Positions 6,001-6,342 of a stretch of DNA of 6,342 nt are shown here, piece by piece; position 1 is the first letter of the stretch, and each line of letters starts with the position of its first letter. The stretch is from Chloroflexota bacterium (lineage in GTDB: Bacteria > Chloroflexota > Limnocylindria > Limnocylindrales > CSP1-4), in the NCBI GenBank assembly GCA_003157175.1, contig PMIQ01000083.1, positions 9,852 to 16,193 of the forward strand, given 5' to 3'. The notes beneath the pieces are model-generated. The model was not told the origin of the DNA. It ran no database searches and worked only from the letters and a program-made list of their open reading frames with translations. Position numbers and translations under genes: made by a program.

Positions 6001-6342
6001 GTGAGGGCTCGAGCCACGGCGGACGGGACGGCTCGGTCGCGCCTGCTCGTTGCGACCCGGTCGGCGCACAAGCTGCGCGAGCTGCGCGACCTGCTCGGCC
6101 CGCTTTCCACACGGCTGGTCAGCCTCGACGACGCCGGCATTCCGGGCGACGCGATCGAGGACGGCGATACGTTCGAATCGAACGCGGCCAAGAAGGCGCG
6201 CTTCTTCGCCGCGCTTTCCGGCCTGCCGACCCTGGCCGACGACTCCGGTCTCGAGGTCGACGCCCTCGGCGGCGGACCCGGTGTCCGAACGCGGCGCTAC
6301 GCCGGCGAGGACGCGACCGACGAGGAGAACAACGTCAAGCTG
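6001..6342 (+). CDS. rdgB: RdgB/HAM1-family (d)ITP/XTP pyrophosphatase, 3'-truncated by window edge
   Basis: A cytoplasmic house-cleaning enzyme that hydrolyses deaminated purine triphosphates (ITP, dITP, XTP) to monophosphates, keeping them out of DNA and RNA. 114 residues are visible and the frame is open to the window end; the family is about 195-205 residues, so nearly half is missing. Motifs seen: LLVATRSAHKLREL (15-28), EDGDTFESNAAKKA (53-66), TLADDSGLEVDALGGGPG (77-94, with D81 at the catalytic Asp position) and RYAGEDATDEENN (99-111). S21 replaces the Asn usual in the ATxN..K substrate-binding motif. GTG at 6001 is chosen because no ATG, GTG or TTG occurs in this frame for at least the preceding 120 bp and the conserved strand begins 14 residues later. 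The Shine-Dalgarno is weak, so translation may depend on coupling to rph, whose stop is 14 bp upstream. Confidence 0.95.
   Translation, partial: MRARATADGTARSRLLVATRSAHKLRELRDLLGPLSTRLVSLDDAGIPGDAIEDGDTFESNAAKKARFFAALSGLPTLADDSGLEVDALGGGPGVRTRRYAGEDATDEENNVKL

Noticed and set aside
4889..6112. Long open reading frame on the minus strand (407 codons) opposite mazG, rph and rdgB
   Set aside because: It spans three strongly supported + strand genes, has low-complexity composition and no family motif. It is a high-GC shadow frame.
1..6342. Defence system, prophage, transposon or CRISPR content
   Set aside because: Every stretch is explained by housekeeping or surface-glycan genes, and I found no terminal inverted repeats, transposase motifs, spaced repeats or nuclease/helicase modules.

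Overview
The window (6,342 bp) is a dense, high-GC stretch of bacterial chromosome. By eye, third codon positions are mostly G or C. Five genes lie on the + strand, plus the start of a sixth. No mobile element, phage gene, CRISPR array, RNA gene or toxin-antitoxin pair is visible. The gene set suggests a free-living, high-GC bacterium. The membrane-anchored multi-parvulin foldase, and a MazG whose N-terminus resembles the linker of YabN-type methylase-MazG proteins, lean towards Chloroflexota (possibly a Limnocylindria-like lineage). That placement is inference from protein character only.

Region 1 (1-2078) is a cell-surface polysaccharide module. It begins with the C-terminal three quarters of a non-hydrolysing UDP-N-acetylglucosamine 2-epimerase (WecB/MnaA/WbpI family), cut by the left edge. 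A GT-B fold, GT4-like glycosyltransferase follows, and its GTG start overlaps the epimerase stop (GTGA). The pair plausibly makes and then transfers an activated amino-sugar, or a glycan carrying it.

Region 2 (2079-2243) is the only sizeable gap, 165 bp. It holds a possible -10 element, a perfect 7-bp GC hairpin and a ribosome-binding site in front of the next gene. I see no rho-independent terminator with a T-tract.

Region 3 (2244-6342) looks like one operon. It encodes a large membrane-anchored SurA/PrsA-like peptidyl-prolyl isomerase with three parvulin-like segments, then a MazG NTP pyrophosphohydrolase with an unusual N-terminal extension, RNase PH, and an RdgB/HAM1 (d)ITP/XTP pyrophosphatase cut by the right edge. 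Gaps are 15 bp, a 4-bp ATGA overlap, and 14 bp. MazG and RdgB both remove non-canonical or excess nucleoside triphosphates. RNase PH trims tRNA 3' ends phosphorolytically, releasing nucleoside diphosphates. The last three genes therefore form a nucleotide-housekeeping and RNA-maturation block, with an extracytoplasmic foldase placed upstream.

I found no convincing new biological system. The points most worth a second look are the apparent remnant of a tetrapyrrole-methylase-linked domain at the MazG N-terminus, the domain layout of the foldase, and the structured leader before the foldase gene.
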